From the NCBI RefSeq assembly GCF_000614145.1, contig NZ_BAKK01000008.1, positions 84,377-148,376 on the forward strand: a stretch of 64,000 nt of DNA. Reading direction: 5' to 3'. The position numbers and the translations under genes were made by a program. This document shows positions 30,376-39,575 of the stretch, in pieces. The stretch is from Bacteroides faecichinchillae JCM 17102 (GTDB lineage: Bacteria; Bacteroidota; Bacteroidia; Bacteroidales; Bacteroidaceae). The number at the start of each line of letters is the position of its first letter. The stretch's first letter is position 1. The notes under the pieces are model-generated. The model made no database searches. It saw only the letters and a list, made by a program, of their open reading frames with translations, and was not told where the DNA came from.

Positions 30376-31578
30376 TTATATTTTTGTTTTTTTCAGATTA
30401 GGTAGAAACCATGTGACTAATCCTAATAATGGCATATAAGCAACTACATTATAAACAGTTTCTATGCCATAATGATCCGCCATGTTTCCCAATACTGCTG
30501 ATGCAACTCCGGCTACTCCAAAAGCAAACCCAAAGAAGAGCCCTGAAATTAGTCCGAGTTTGGTGGGAAGTAACTCTTGTGCGTATAACAGAATCGCGGG
30601 AAAAGCAGAAGAAAGGGTTAATCCCACACAGAAACTGAGAATAATGGTCCATTCCAAACTAGCATGAGGTATTAATAAGCTGAACGGTGCTGCCCCCAAA
30701 ATAGAAGACCAGATCACATATTTCCGACCGATACGGTCACCTAATGGACCTCCTATTAATGTTCCGATAGCTGTGGCGACTAAAAATATAAATAAATATA
30801 GCTGCGATTCTTGTACAGTTACATTAAACTTGTGAATCAGGTAGAAAGTATAAAAGCTCGTCAAACTTGCCATATAAATATACTTCGAAAAGATCAGTAT
30901 CAGCAATATTCCAATGGAAATAGCTGTTTTGTCCATAGGCAGGGGAAGCTTCATAGTATTTCTAACGCTGATAGTTTGTGTTTTCATACGAGTCAGGTAA
31001 GATTTGTACCATTTGCAAATAGGATACATCACTCCGATAGCTGCCAGTGCAACAAAGGCAAAGACTACAATATGTTGTCTTCCGTAAGGTGCTACAAGTA
31101 AGGCTACTAATAAAGGACCTAACGAGCCACCGAAATTACCGCCAACCTGAAACAAAGATTGTGCAAGTCCACGTTTTCCACCTGAAGCCAAAAAGGTAAT
31201 ACGCGATGCTTCAGGATGCAGAACTGAAGAACCAATTCCAATTAAGAACACCGAAAGTAATATCCAATGAATATTAGTTGCAAAAGACAGACTGACTAAT
31301 CCAATCATTGTGAAACTCATTCCGATGGGTAATGACCAAGCTATGGGATGTTTATCGAAAATCATCCCGGTGATTGGCTGAAATACGGATGCAGATAACT
31401 GATAAACCAATGTAATCAGACCGATTTGGGCAAAACTAAGCGACAAATCATCTTTGAATAATGGATATGACGCTGAGAGGACGGATTGTAACAAATCATT
31501 GAGACAATGTGAAAGACTCAACGCTATTAAAATGGAAAATGTAATTTTTCCGACAGGTTGTTCTTGATTTCGTACCAT
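30376..31578 (-). CDS. MFS transporter, fosmidomycin-resistance (Fsr)-like
   Basis: About 400 residues and twelve predicted membrane helices. Start chosen at the ATG at 31578 (MVRNQEQP) rather than the upstream in-frame ATG at 31632, because a -7 box lies at 31627-31620 between them. MFS features: GMIFDKHPIAWSLPIG in the loop between helices 2 and 3, ASGGKRGLAQSLFQVGGNFGGSLGPLL, and GDRIGRKYVIW in the second half. Leu-rich ALSLSHCLNDLLQSVL at the N terminus is typical of the fosmidomycin-resistance subfamily of drug exporters. The substrate is unknown. Divergent from the glycerate kinase gene. Confidence 0.85.
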   Translation of the reverse strand: MVRNQEQPVGKITFSILIALSLSHCLNDLLQSVLSASYPLFKDDLSLSFAQIGLITLVYQLSASVFQPITGMIFDKHPIAWSLPIGMSFTMIGLVSLSFATNIHWILLSVFLIGIGSSVLHPEASRITFLASGGKRGLAQSLFQVGGNFGGSLGPLLVALLVAPYGRQHIVVFAFVALAAIGVMYPICKWYKSYLTRMKTQTISVRNTMKLPLPMDKTAISIGILLILIFSKYIYMASLTSFYTFYLIHKFNVTVQESQLYLFIFLVATAIGTLIGGPLGDRIGRKYVIWSSILGAAPFSLLIPHASLEWTIILSFCVGLTLSSAFPAILLYAQELLPTKLGLISGLFFGFAFGVAGVASAVLGNMADHYGIETVYNVVAYMPLLGLVTWFLPNLKKTKI

Positions 31579-31619
31579 AATACCTATTTCTTTTTGAGAT
31601 GTTCCTGAAAAATTGGCTG

Positions 31620-31627
31620 CAAAGGTA
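31620..31627 (-). promoter_or_regulatory. -7 box for the MFS transporter gene
   Basis: Minus-strand TACCTTTG; no clear -33. It lies downstream of the alternative start at 31632, which helps choose the shorter ORF. Confidence 0.4.
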
Positions 31628-31648
31628 GGCAAACTTCCTGTTTCTCGA

Positions 31649-31656
31649 TATATTTG
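31649..31656 (+). promoter_or_regulatory. -7 box for the glycerate kinase gene
   Basis: TATATTTG, 21 bases before the start codon; -33 element not evident. Confidence 0.4.
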
Positions 31657-31677
31657 TCACAGTTAATTTGAAAAGAT

Positions 31678-32838
31678 ATGAAGAAAGTAGTAGTTGCAAT
31701 GGATTCATTTAAGGGTTGTCTGTCATCTGTTGAAGTAGAGCAAGCCGCTGAAGAAGGAATTAAGGACGTTTGTCCGGATTGTAGGGTGATCTGTTTTCCG
31801 ATGGCTGATGGAGGTGAAGGTATCTTGGAAATCTTAGTTGAAGCTACTCATGGTACTTATCACGAGGTTTTAGCAAATGATCCTTTGATGCGTCAGATGA
31901 AAACTTGTTATGGAATTTCTGGAGATGGAGAAACAGCTTTGATTGAAATGGCTACTGTAAATGGACTGCCTTTATTAACGGAATTGGAACGAAATCCTAT
32001 GCTGACTACTACTTTCGGAACAGGAGAATTGATTTTAGATGCTTTGGATCAGGGATGTAGGAAATTTATCATAGGCATTGGTGGAAGTGCTACTAACGAT
32101 GCCGGGCTTGGTATGTTACAAGCTTTGGGAATTCGTCTGGTGGATGATGGTGGAAAAGCTTTAGGAACCGGTGGAAAGATCATGAACCAAGTCGCCTCTA
32201 TTGATTGTTCATCTTTCCACCCAGCTTTAAGAAATGCACATTTTACTATAGCCTGTGATGTTCGTAATCCTTTTTATGGTCCACAAGGAGCAGCACATAT
32301 CTTTGCACGTCAGAAGGGGGCGGATAATGCAATGATTGAAGAGTTAGATAGGGGGATGCACTCTTTGTCAGAAGTCATTAAATTGACAACCGGAAGAGAA
32401 ATAGGTCATGTGCCGGGTGCAGGAGCTGCCGGAGGTTTGGGAGGAGCTTTTCTTGCATTTATGAATGCTGAATTGAAACCCGGAATTGAATTATTACTTC
32501 AAACATTAAATTTTGGTGAAAGAATTAAAGGAGCCGATTTAATTATCACCGGAGAGGGAAGGGTAGATCAACAATCTTTGATGGGAAAAGTACCCTCGGG
32601 TGTTCTCGAAGAAGCGCGGAAACAATCAATTCCTGTAATTGTGGTGGCAGGCAGTGTGGAAGATACTGAAATCTTGAATCAAGCAGGTTTTCAGGGGATT
32701 TATTCCATTGTTTCCACTCCTATGTCTTTGGAAGAGGCTATTAAACCGGAAACGGCAAAAGCAAATATTAGTAGAACCGTTGCTCAACTTATCTCTCTGG
32801 CAGATTATTTTCAAAACCGAAAGAATGGATCATTGTAA
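31678..32838 (+). CDS. Glycerate kinase
   Basis: 386 residues, GlxK/GarK family, phosphorylating D-glycerate with ATP (to 2-phosphoglycerate in the GarK-type members). Motifs: VVVAMDSFKGCLSS at the N terminus, FPMADGGEGILEIL, the substrate/ATP region FIIGIGGSATNDAGLGMLQALG, PGAGAAGGLGGA and LIITGEGRVDQQSLMGKVP. Length matches the family. It is a monocistronic-looking gene divergent from the MFS transporter; nothing nearby produces glycerate. Confidence 0.92.
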   Translation: MKKVVVAMDSFKGCLSSVEVEQAAEEGIKDVCPDCRVICFPMADGGEGILEILVEATHGTYHEVLANDPLMRQMKTCYGISGDGETALIEMATVNGLPLLTELERNPMLTTTFGTGELILDALDQGCRKFIIGIGGSATNDAGLGMLQALGIRLVDDGGKALGTGGKIMNQVASIDCSSFHPALRNAHFTIACDVRNPFYGPQGAAHIFARQKGADNAMIEELDRGMHSLSEVIKLTTGREIGHVPGAGAAGGLGGAFLAFMNAELKPGIELLLQTLNFGERIKGADLIITGEGRVDQQSLMGKVPSGVLEEARKQSIPVIVVAGSVEDTEILNQAGFQGIYSIVSTPMSLEEAIKPETAKANISRTVAQLISLADYFQNRKNGSL

Positions 32839-32937
32839 ACATTAAAACTAAGTATTCTAAATTGTCGTTAATTCATTTTTGAATGATTGAACTTTCCTTT
32901 GCACCTACTGTTATAAAAAATAAAAAAGGAGGATAGT

Positions 32938-33174
32938 ATGAGCTTTATTTGGTATATTATTATAGGTATAGTAGCCGGATTTCTGGCGGGCAAAATCATG
33001 CGTGGAGGAGGCTTCGGTCTTATCATAAACTTGTTGCTTGGTATTCTCGGAGGAATATTAGGCGGTTGGGTATTCGGCCTTTTCGGTCTTGCTGCCTCCG
33101 GATTGATCGGTAGTTTGATAACTGCTACTGTGGGAGCTGTCCTAGTGTTATGGATTGCTTCTTTATTTAGGTAA
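32938..33174 (+). CDS. GlsB/YeaQ/YmgE family membrane protein
   Basis: 78 residues, almost entirely hydrophobic with three short helices rich in Gly (GIVAGFLAGKIMRGGGFG, LLLGILGGILGGWVFG, AVLVLWIASLFR). This is the transglycosylase-associated / GlsB-YeaQ-YmgE family of small stress-linked inner-membrane proteins. The start is preceded by AAGGAGGATAG, a full Shine-Dalgarno sequence 7 bases away, rare in Bacteroides and a sign of strong initiation. It precedes another small stress-type gene by 47 bases. Confidence 0.9.
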   Translation: MSFIWYIIIGIVAGFLAGKIMRGGGFGLIINLLLGILGGILGGWVFGLFGLAASGLIGSLITATVGAVLVLWIASLFR

Positions 33175-33221
33175 AATTTGAATCATTATATTTTTAACCA
33201 ATTAAAACTTGAAACTTAATT

Positions 33222-33509
33222 ATGGGATGTAAACATGGAAATTTCTGGATTGGACTTGGAATTGGGTCTCTCCTTGGTGCTATAGCTTATCGTTTGTCAC
33301 GTACTGCTAGAGCGAAGAAACTTGAAAGTGATATTTATGATGCTATCCATCGTATCGGTCAGGATGCGGAATCAGCTGCTGCTGATGCGGAAAAAAAAGC
33401 CAGACATTTAGGTGTAAGAGCAGTGGAAGCGGGAGCAAAAGCTGCTGATAAGGTGGCTGAGGAAGCTGATAAAATGGCTGGTAAAGTAAAAGAAAAGCTA
33501 GAGAAATAA
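33222..33509 (+). CDS. Small YtxH-like membrane-anchored helical protein
   Basis: 95 residues. One N-terminal membrane segment (FWIGLGIGSLLGAIAYRLS) is followed by a charged Ala/Lys/Glu amphipathic helix (ADAEKKARHLGVRAVEAGAKAADKVAEE) similar to YtxH and LEA-like proteins. It follows the GlsB-type gene on the same strand and is likely co-expressed in a general stress response. The helix is low complexity, so the family call is tentative. Confidence 0.7.
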   Translation: MGCKHGNFWIGLGIGSLLGAIAYRLSRTARAKKLESDIYDAIHRIGQDAESAAADAEKKARHLGVRAVEAGAKAADKVAEEADKMAGKVKEKLEK

Positions 33510-33551
33510 AGGATAGGGTTGAGGGTATTGAGGTACTGTAGCTATATAAAA

Positions 33552-33614
33552 ACGCAGATTGATAAGATAACATTAAGATTTTTATAAACCAGGTGTGATC
33601 TCTTCAATCTGTGT
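33552..33614. terminator. Long-loop inverted repeat between convergent genes
   Basis: ACGCAGATTGA and TCAATCTGTGT (one G-U) flank 41 bases and are followed by TTTTC. It could terminate the small stress unit and perhaps the convergent sugar isomerase gene. Confidence 0.4.
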
Positions 33615-33633
33615 TTTCAATGAACAACTCTTT

Positions 33634-34485
33634 CTATTTAAGTTGCTGGATTGATTTGTTAAAATAGTTGATACATTCTTTGATATCTGGTACCGAATTA
33701 TTCCAGTTATATTCATATTCGATAGAGAATACACCTTTGAAATTCTGCCGTTTCAATTCTTTCAACATACTTTTCACATCCAGAATGCCTCTTCCCCAGA
33801 TAACATCGTATTGCTCTTTTTCGCCTTCAATTTTAGGTGCTATATCCTTGAAATGCAAAGAAACAATACGGCCTTTTAGTTTTATTAAGCAGTCAATCTG
33901 ATCCAAACCTTCCCTTCGCCAATGACCGACATCCGCACAAGAACCTAATAGCTTACTGCGGTGGGAAATTGCATTTAGTAAATTATCGGGATTCCAGTAA
34001 TCTGACGGTTTCGGATGATTATGGACAGAAACTTTAATTTTATATTGTTTGGCAAGTTTTTCCACCAAATCCCAGTCTTTCAAAGCAGGTTCGCAGGTGA
34101 TGAATTCCAACTTCATGTTGTGTGCGAACTTGAACATCTTTTCCCAATCAGCAGAGTTGTCAGTTACGAAAACTCCGGTTCCGACGATCTTTATTCCTTT
34201 AGAAGCAGCAAATTCCCGTAACTCTTTTTGAGTCTGGAGGTCTAGGTTGAAGTCGAAAACTTTGTCTCCCCATTTACCACCTAATTTATGACCGGGATAA
34301 ACCTCAATATATTTCACCCCTAATTCTTCTGTTTTATCAAGCGCTTCCGTCAAAGAAAAAAGATGGAAAGTATAAGATTGGATTCCTAAACGCCAGCCAT
34401 TTTTTTCAGACTTTGTTTGAGCCTGTGCCGGTAACACTAGCAGGCAGCAAACCATAATAATGATGATTTTTTTTATGTTTTTCAT
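33634..34485 (-). CDS. Exported sugar phosphate isomerase/epimerase-like TIM barrel protein
   Basis: 283 residues with a signal peptide (cut near 23, AQA-Q). The rest is a xylose-isomerase-like TIM barrel: LGIQSYTFH, GVKYIEVYPG, VSVHNHPKPSDYW, SCADVGHWRREG, VSLHFKD and FSIEYEYNW supply Glu, His, Asp and Glu metal-ligand positions. Exported members of this family are common in Bacteroidetes, often near sugar-utilisation genes; the substrate is unknown. It is divergent from a LacI regulator and hexuronate genes and may share their control through the operator at 34673-34688. Confidence 0.85.
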   Translation of the reverse strand: MKNIKKIIIIMVCCLLVLPAQAQTKSEKNGWRLGIQSYTFHLFSLTEALDKTEELGVKYIEVYPGHKLGGKWGDKVFDFNLDLQTQKELREFAASKGIKIVGTGVFVTDNSADWEKMFKFAHNMKLEFITCEPALKDWDLVEKLAKQYKIKVSVHNHPKPSDYWNPDNLLNAISHRSKLLGSCADVGHWRREGLDQIDCLIKLKGRIVSLHFKDIAPKIEGEKEQYDVIWGRGILDVKSMLKELKRQNFKGVFSIEYEYNWNNSVPDIKECINYFNKSIQQLK

Positions 34486-34490
34486 ATTGG

Positions 34491-34498
34491 CAAAGATA
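34491..34498 (-). promoter_or_regulatory. -7 box abutting the isomerase/epimerase start codon
   Basis: Minus-strand TATCTTTG ends five bases before the ATG, which would give a leaderless or nearly leaderless transcript, or is a chance match. No clear -33. Confidence 0.3.
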
Positions 34499-34672
34499 TA
34501 GAATTATTTTAAATTTTCATCGTTTCGCCTTAACAGATTGATGAATTATTTATCTGTTTTTAGTTATTTACTTAATGAAGAGATGCGTTTTAGGGTATGT
34601 CCAACAGATAGAATTGGTTTGTATAAAAAGTGAGGTAATTTCATCTTTATTCGATAGATGATACTGGTGTTG

Positions 34673-34688
34673 ATGTGTCCGCACACAT
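34673..34688. promoter_or_regulatory. Distal LacI-type operator candidate
   Basis: ATGTGTCCGCACACAT is a 16-base dyad with central CG and one mismatch pair. It shares the half-site GCACACA with the promoter-proximal palindrome, 207 bp away centre to centre, compatible with looping. Confidence 0.55.
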
Positions 34689-34879
34689 TTTCTCCAATTT
34701 TTTTGTGTTTTCTACTTTTCTCACTGGTAATTTCTTCTTTTTTATTTGTCATGACAAACGATGTATCTCTTCTTTTGTTATTGTATTTCTTATTTTTATT
34801 ATGTTTAACAGCATGTATATCTATTTACTTTTTTTATAATATTTTGATTTATAGTGATTTAATCTGTTATAGGTGATAT

Positions 34880-34895
34880 GTGTGTGCGCACACAC
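34880..34895. promoter_or_regulatory. Proximal LacI-type operator candidate
   Basis: GTGTGTGCGCACACAC is a perfect 16-base palindrome with central CG, as in LacI-family operators. It sits two bases upstream of the -33 element of the regulator promoter, so autoregulation is likely. Confidence 0.65.
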
Positions 34896-34897
34896 TA

Positions 34898-34928
34898 TTG
34901 TCGTTTTCAATAATTCATTTTAAATTTG
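34898..34928 (+). promoter_or_regulatory. Promoter of the LacI regulator and hexuronate genes
   Basis: TTG at 34898-34900, 20-base spacer, TAAATTTG at 34921-34928: a good Bacteroides promoter. The ATG at 34957 follows after 28 bases. Confidence 0.7.
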
Positions 34929-34956
34929 CAGCGAAAAATAATCAATTTGATTGGTA

Positions 34957-36027
34957 ATGGATAAAGAATTCTCAAATATACGTATTGTAGACATCGCTAA
35001 AATGGCGGGAGTTTCTATCGGTACGGTAGATAGGGTGATTCATAATCGTGGAAAAGTTTCGGAAGAGAACCGGAAAAAAGTTCAGGCTATTCTCGATATG
35101 GTTCATTATCAACCTAATTTGATGGCACGTTCTTTAGCTTCTAAAAAACAATATCATTTTGTGGCAATTACTCCTTTTTTTATTAAGGGCGAATATTGGG
35201 AGGCCATTTCAGAAGGTATTGATAAAGCTGCTTTAGAAATGGAATCCTATAACGTAACCATTACAAAGCTCTTTTTTGATCAGTATAATAATAAAACGTT
35301 TGATGATATCATTCGTAAGTTATTTGATGGGAGAGTAGATGGAGTGCTGATTGCTACCTTATTTACTGATTCTGTTATTCGTCTTTCCTTGGAACTGGAT
35401 AAGAATGATATACCTTATGTCTACGTAGATTCCAATATTGAAGGACAACATCAATTGGCTTATTATGGAACGGAGTCTTATGATGCAGGGGTAATTGCTG
35501 CCCGATTGCTGACAGACAGACTATCTTCTAATTCCGATATTCTGATGGCACGAATTACTCATAATGGTAAGAATGACTCTAATCAGGGAAAGAATCGTAG
35601 AGAAGGTTTTTGCTGTTATCTGAAAGAAATCGGTTTCGGTGGAAAGCTGTATGAAGTAGAACTAAAAATTGATGATTCGGTATACAATTTCATGAAATTG
35701 GATGGGATATTCGGAATGCATCCGAATATTGCAGGTGCTGTTATCTTTAATTCAACATGTTATATTTTGGGAAATTACTTAAAGGCGAGAGAAATGAAGT
35801 CTGTAAAACTGGTTGGTTATGATCTAATCAAACGTAATACCCAATTGCTTTCTGAAGGTGTGATAACTGCATTAGTTGCGCAACGTCCTGAAAAACAGGG
35901 ATATGATGGTATCAAATCTTTATGTAATCATCTGTTATTTAAGCAGAGTTTGGCGAAAGTAAACCTTATGCCGATTGATATTCTCTTAAAAGAAAACTTG
36001 AAATATTATCTGAATAATATGTTATAA
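34957..36027 (+). CDS. LacI-family transcriptional regulator
   Basis: About 356 residues. The N-terminal helix-turn-helix and hinge read IRIVDIAKMAGVSIGTVDRVIHNRGKVS...ARSLASKK, and the rest is a periplasmic-binding-protein-like effector domain with YWEAISEGIDKAA, DGVLIATL and IPYVYVDSNIEG. Start set at the ATG; a TTG six bases earlier is in frame but less likely. It stands 22 bases before the mannonate oxidoreductase gene and most likely represses that unit until a hexuronate intermediate appears. The two GCACACA palindromes upstream are its presumed operators. Confidence 0.9.
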   Translation: MDKEFSNIRIVDIAKMAGVSIGTVDRVIHNRGKVSEENRKKVQAILDMVHYQPNLMARSLASKKQYHFVAITPFFIKGEYWEAISEGIDKAALEMESYNVTITKLFFDQYNNKTFDDIIRKLFDGRVDGVLIATLFTDSVIRLSLELDKNDIPYVYVDSNIEGQHQLAYYGTESYDAGVIAARLLTDRLSSNSDILMARITHNGKNDSNQGKNRREGFCCYLKEIGFGGKLYEVELKIDDSVYNFMKLDGIFGMHPNIAGAVIFNSTCYILGNYLKAREMKSVKLVGYDLIKRNTQLLSEGVITALVAQRPEKQGYDGIKSLCNHLLFKQSLAKVNLMPIDILLKENLKYYLNNML

Positions 36028-36049
36028 ACAATATAAAAATTAAGAAGTT

Positions 36050-36862
36050 ATGAATGAATTATTTAATGTAAAAGACAAAGTTGTTGTTATCACCGGTGGA
36101 GCTGGAATCTTGGGTAAAGGAATTGCTGCTTATCTTGCAAAAGAAGGTGCAAAAGTCGTGATTCTCGACAGGAGTGAAGAGGCTGGAAAAGCGTTGGTTG
36201 AGAGCATAAAGGCTGAAGGTAATGAAGCTATGTTCTTATATACAGATGTAATGGACAAAGAAATCTTGCAAGGGAATAAAGCAGAGATCATGAAAGTTTA
36301 CGGACGTATTGATGTATTGCTTAATGCTGCCGGTGGAAACATGGCGGGAGCTACTATCGCGCCTGATAAAACTTTCTTTGATCTGCAAATAGACGCTTTC
36401 AAGAAAGTTGTAGATTTGAATCTGTTTGGTACAGTATTGCCTACGATGGTATTTGCTGAGGTGATGGTTGAACAAAAGAAAGGTTCTATTGTCAACTTCT
36501 GTTCTGAATCAGCTCTTCGTCCATTGACACGTGTTGTCGGTTATGGTGCAGCTAAAGCAGCTATTGCGAATTTTACTAAATACATGGCTGGTGAGTTAGC
36601 TTTGAAATTCGGTAATGGTCTACGTGTAAATGCGATTGCTCCGGGCTTCTTCCTGACCGATCAGAATCGTACTTTGTTGACTAATCCTGATGGTTCATTG
36701 ACCGATCGTTCGAAAACTATTTTAGCTCATACTCCTTTCAACCGTTTTGGTGAACCGGAAGACCTTTACGGAACAATTCATTACTTGATTAGTGATGCTT
36801 CTAACTTCGTAACAGGTACAGTAGCAGTTATTGACGGTGGTTTTGACGCATTCTCTATCTAA
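36050..36862 (+). CDS. SDR-family D-mannonate (fructuronate) oxidoreductase
   Basis: 270-residue short-chain dehydrogenase. Cofactor loop VVVITGGAGILGKGIA, NAAGG motif, catalytic Ser in VNFCSESALRP, and YGAAKAA containing the Tyr-x3-Lys pair; C terminus VTGTVAVIDGGFDAFS. By family and by its place directly before mannonate dehydratase, it reduces D-fructuronate to D-mannonate, doing the job of UxuB with an SDR fold. A more general sugar-acid dehydrogenase role is possible. Confidence 0.88.
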   Translation: MNELFNVKDKVVVITGGAGILGKGIAAYLAKEGAKVVILDRSEEAGKALVESIKAEGNEAMFLYTDVMDKEILQGNKAEIMKVYGRIDVLLNAAGGNMAGATIAPDKTFFDLQIDAFKKVVDLNLFGTVLPTMVFAEVMVEQKKGSIVNFCSESALRPLTRVVGYGAAKAAIANFTKYMAGELALKFGNGLRVNAIAPGFFLTDQNRTLLTNPDGSLTDRSKTILAHTPFNRFGEPEDLYGTIHYLISDASNFVTGTVAVIDGGFDAFSI

Positions 36863-36886
36863 AAAATAATTCTATATACTTAATAA

Positions 36887-38064
<1,178 letters not shown>

Positions 38065-38090
38065 ACGATTTTCATAGTTAGTTATTCTAC

Positions 38091-38140
38091 TAGGGCACTG
38101 CTGATCATTGTTACAGTTAGTAATAGTTGGTAGTGCCCTA
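38091..38140 (+). terminator. Hairpin downstream of uxuA
   Basis: TAGGGCACT and AGTGCCCTA flank a ~32-base loop; an AT-rich stretch (CTTAATTATT) follows. Probable terminator. Confidence 0.5.
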
Positions 38141-38197
38141 CTTAATTATTATATCTGTTTTTCTGCGTGTAAATTCTCAATTAGAATTTATTCTCTC

Positions 38198-38205
38198 TAT
38201 ATTTG
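38198..38205 (+). promoter_or_regulatory. -7 box of the AraC regulator gene
   Basis: TATATTTG, 16 bases before the ATG at 38222. Its position makes the upstream in-frame ATG at 38108 unlikely as the start. Confidence 0.45.
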
Positions 38206-38221
38206 TGCACAAAAATGGCGA

Positions 38222-39040
38222 ATGTATACTGAATATCAACCTTCTCCTATATTGGCTCCATATATTGATAATTATTGGGAGTTTAAAGGAAATCCGGAAT
38301 ATGGGATGCGTATCCATATATTGCCGGATGGGTGTGCAGATTTTATATTTACGCTTGGAGAGGTTGCCAGCACTGTTGAGGAAGACGTACAAGTTATACA
38401 ACCTTATCGTTCTTTCTTTGTGGGACCGATGACCAAATATTCAGAGTTGGTAATATATACTGATTCAGTACATATGTTCGGAGTTCGTTTTCTACCTTGT
38501 GGGTTATCTTGTTTTACTAAGCTTTCTTTAAATGAGTTTGCCAATCAGAGAATCAGTACAAGTGATATGCCGTCCATTTTTGAGGAGACATTTGCAGAAA
38601 GACTTAATGAACAGAAACATATTAATGGACGCATTCGGTTGGTAGAAGAATATCTTTTATTATATCTCAAACATTATTATCAGTCCGCAGATGTTCGTAT
38701 TACTTTTGCTGTGAATACCATCAATCAATTCAAAGGAAAGTTGTCCATGATTAATTTAATGGATAAAGTCTGTATGTGTCAACGGCATTTTGAACGAAAG
38801 TTCAAATATTGCACCGGATTCACTCCTAAAGAATATAGCCGGATTGTCAAGTTCAAAAATGCGATAAATTTACTTCGAAACAGTACCACAGCTAGTTTGT
38901 TATCTACTGCTATTGACGCCGGATATTATGACCTGTCACATTTCTCCAAAGAAATTAAAGCCTTATCTGGTAATACGCCCGGCTCATTTCTCTCGCTTAC
39001 AGTTCCGGATGATATCACATTGACTTATGTAGAATCATGA
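38222..39040 (+). CDS. AraC-family transcriptional regulator
   Basis: 272 residues from the chosen ATG. The N-terminal ~150 residues (SPILAPYIDNYWEF, ILPDGCADFIFTLG, FFVGPMTKYSEL, FGVRFLPCGLSCF) form the DUF6597-type cupin sensor of many Bacteroidetes AraC regulators. The C-terminal ~100 residues are the DNA-binding part: LMDKVCMCQRHFERKFKYCTGFTPKEYSR and AIDAGYYDLSHFSKEIKALSGNTPGSF. The target may be the adjacent PNPOx-like gene, 73 bases downstream with its own promoter; this is inference from position. Confidence 0.88.
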   Translation: MYTEYQPSPILAPYIDNYWEFKGNPEYGMRIHILPDGCADFIFTLGEVASTVEEDVQVIQPYRSFFVGPMTKYSELVIYTDSVHMFGVRFLPCGLSCFTKLSLNEFANQRISTSDMPSIFEETFAERLNEQKHINGRIRLVEEYLLLYLKHYYQSADVRITFAVNTINQFKGKLSMINLMDKVCMCQRHFERKFKYCTGFTPKEYSRIVKFKNAINLLRNSTTASLLSTAIDAGYYDLSHFSKEIKALSGNTPGSFLSLTVPDDITLTYVES

Positions 39041-39078
39041 AAGTCGATTTTTTACAATAAAGCGGCTTTCCTATCCCT

Positions 39079-39086
39079 TATCTTTG
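39079..39086 (+). promoter_or_regulatory. -7 box of the PNPOx-like gene
   Basis: TATCTTTG, 27 bases before the start codon; -33 not clear. Confidence 0.45.
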
Positions 39087-39113
39087 TGTCATCAAATTAA
39101 AAACAATTGATTT

Positions 39114-39527
39114 ATGGCTAGGAAAACATTAAAAGAACAAGCTGTAGAGTTATTGCAGCAATGTGAGGTCGTAGTATTGACTTCAATCAATAAAGAAGGG
39201 TATCCACGTCCTGTTCCAATTAGTAAAATAGCAACCGAAGGTATTTCTGTTGTATGGATGGCTACCGGAGCTGAGTCACTGAAAACTAAGGATTTTCTTT
39301 CCAATCCGAAAGCGGGTTTGTGCTTTTATGAAAAAGGAGACAGTGTAGCTTTAACGGGTGAAGTAGAAGTCGTGACAGATGAGAAACAGAAAGCAGCACT
39401 TTGGCAAGACTGGTTTATTGCTCATTTTCCCGGTGGTCCTACCGATCCAAATTATGTGTTGCTGAAATTCAAGTCTAATCATGCAACTTACTGGATTGAT
39501 GGAACATTTATTCACCGACAACTTTAA
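39114..39527 (+). CDS. Pyridoxamine 5'-phosphate oxidase-related flavin-binding protein
   Basis: 137 residues, split-barrel FMN-binding fold of the general-stress / PNPOx-like family: VVVLTSINKEGYPRPVPISKI, VVWMATGAESLKTKDFLSNPKAGLCF and ALTGEVEVVTDEKQKAALW. True PdxH is longer (~215 residues), so this is not vitamin B6 synthesis; such proteins bind flavin or F420-like cofactors or heme with unknown substrates. Monocistronic, ended by a compact hairpin. Confidence 0.85.
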   Translation: MARKTLKEQAVELLQQCEVVVLTSINKEGYPRPVPISKIATEGISVVWMATGAESLKTKDFLSNPKAGLCFYEKGDSVALTGEVEVVTDEKQKAALWQDWFIAHFPGGPTDPNYVLLKFKSNHATYWIDGTFIHRQL

Positions 39528-39540
39528 TTTATCAATCTAT

Positions 39541-39559
39541 GAGGGTGTCGGACACCCTC
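39541..39559. terminator. Compact perfect hairpin between convergent genes
   Basis: GAGGGTGTC, one base, GACACCCTC. It lies between the converging PNPOx-like and exonuclease genes; the T-tract is weak. Confidence 0.5.
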
Positions 39560-39575
39560 TTAACACTGATCTTTT

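Larger units (their letters stand above)
34486..34956. other. Divergent regulatory interval upstream of the LacI regulator
   Basis: About 470 AT-rich bases. Contains a minus-strand -7 box next to the isomerase start, two related palindromes (34673-34688, 34880-34895) and a good plus-strand promoter. Short ORFs here look random and are not called. Confidence 0.7.

Noticed and set aside
24325..33509. Integrated mobile element or genomic island
   Set aside because: No integrase, transposase, direct repeats or tRNA junctions; genes look like typical core Bacteroides content.
34564..34876. Small genes of 60-72 residues in both strands
   Set aside because: AT-rich, low-complexity translations without start context or homology; they overlap the operators and promoters.
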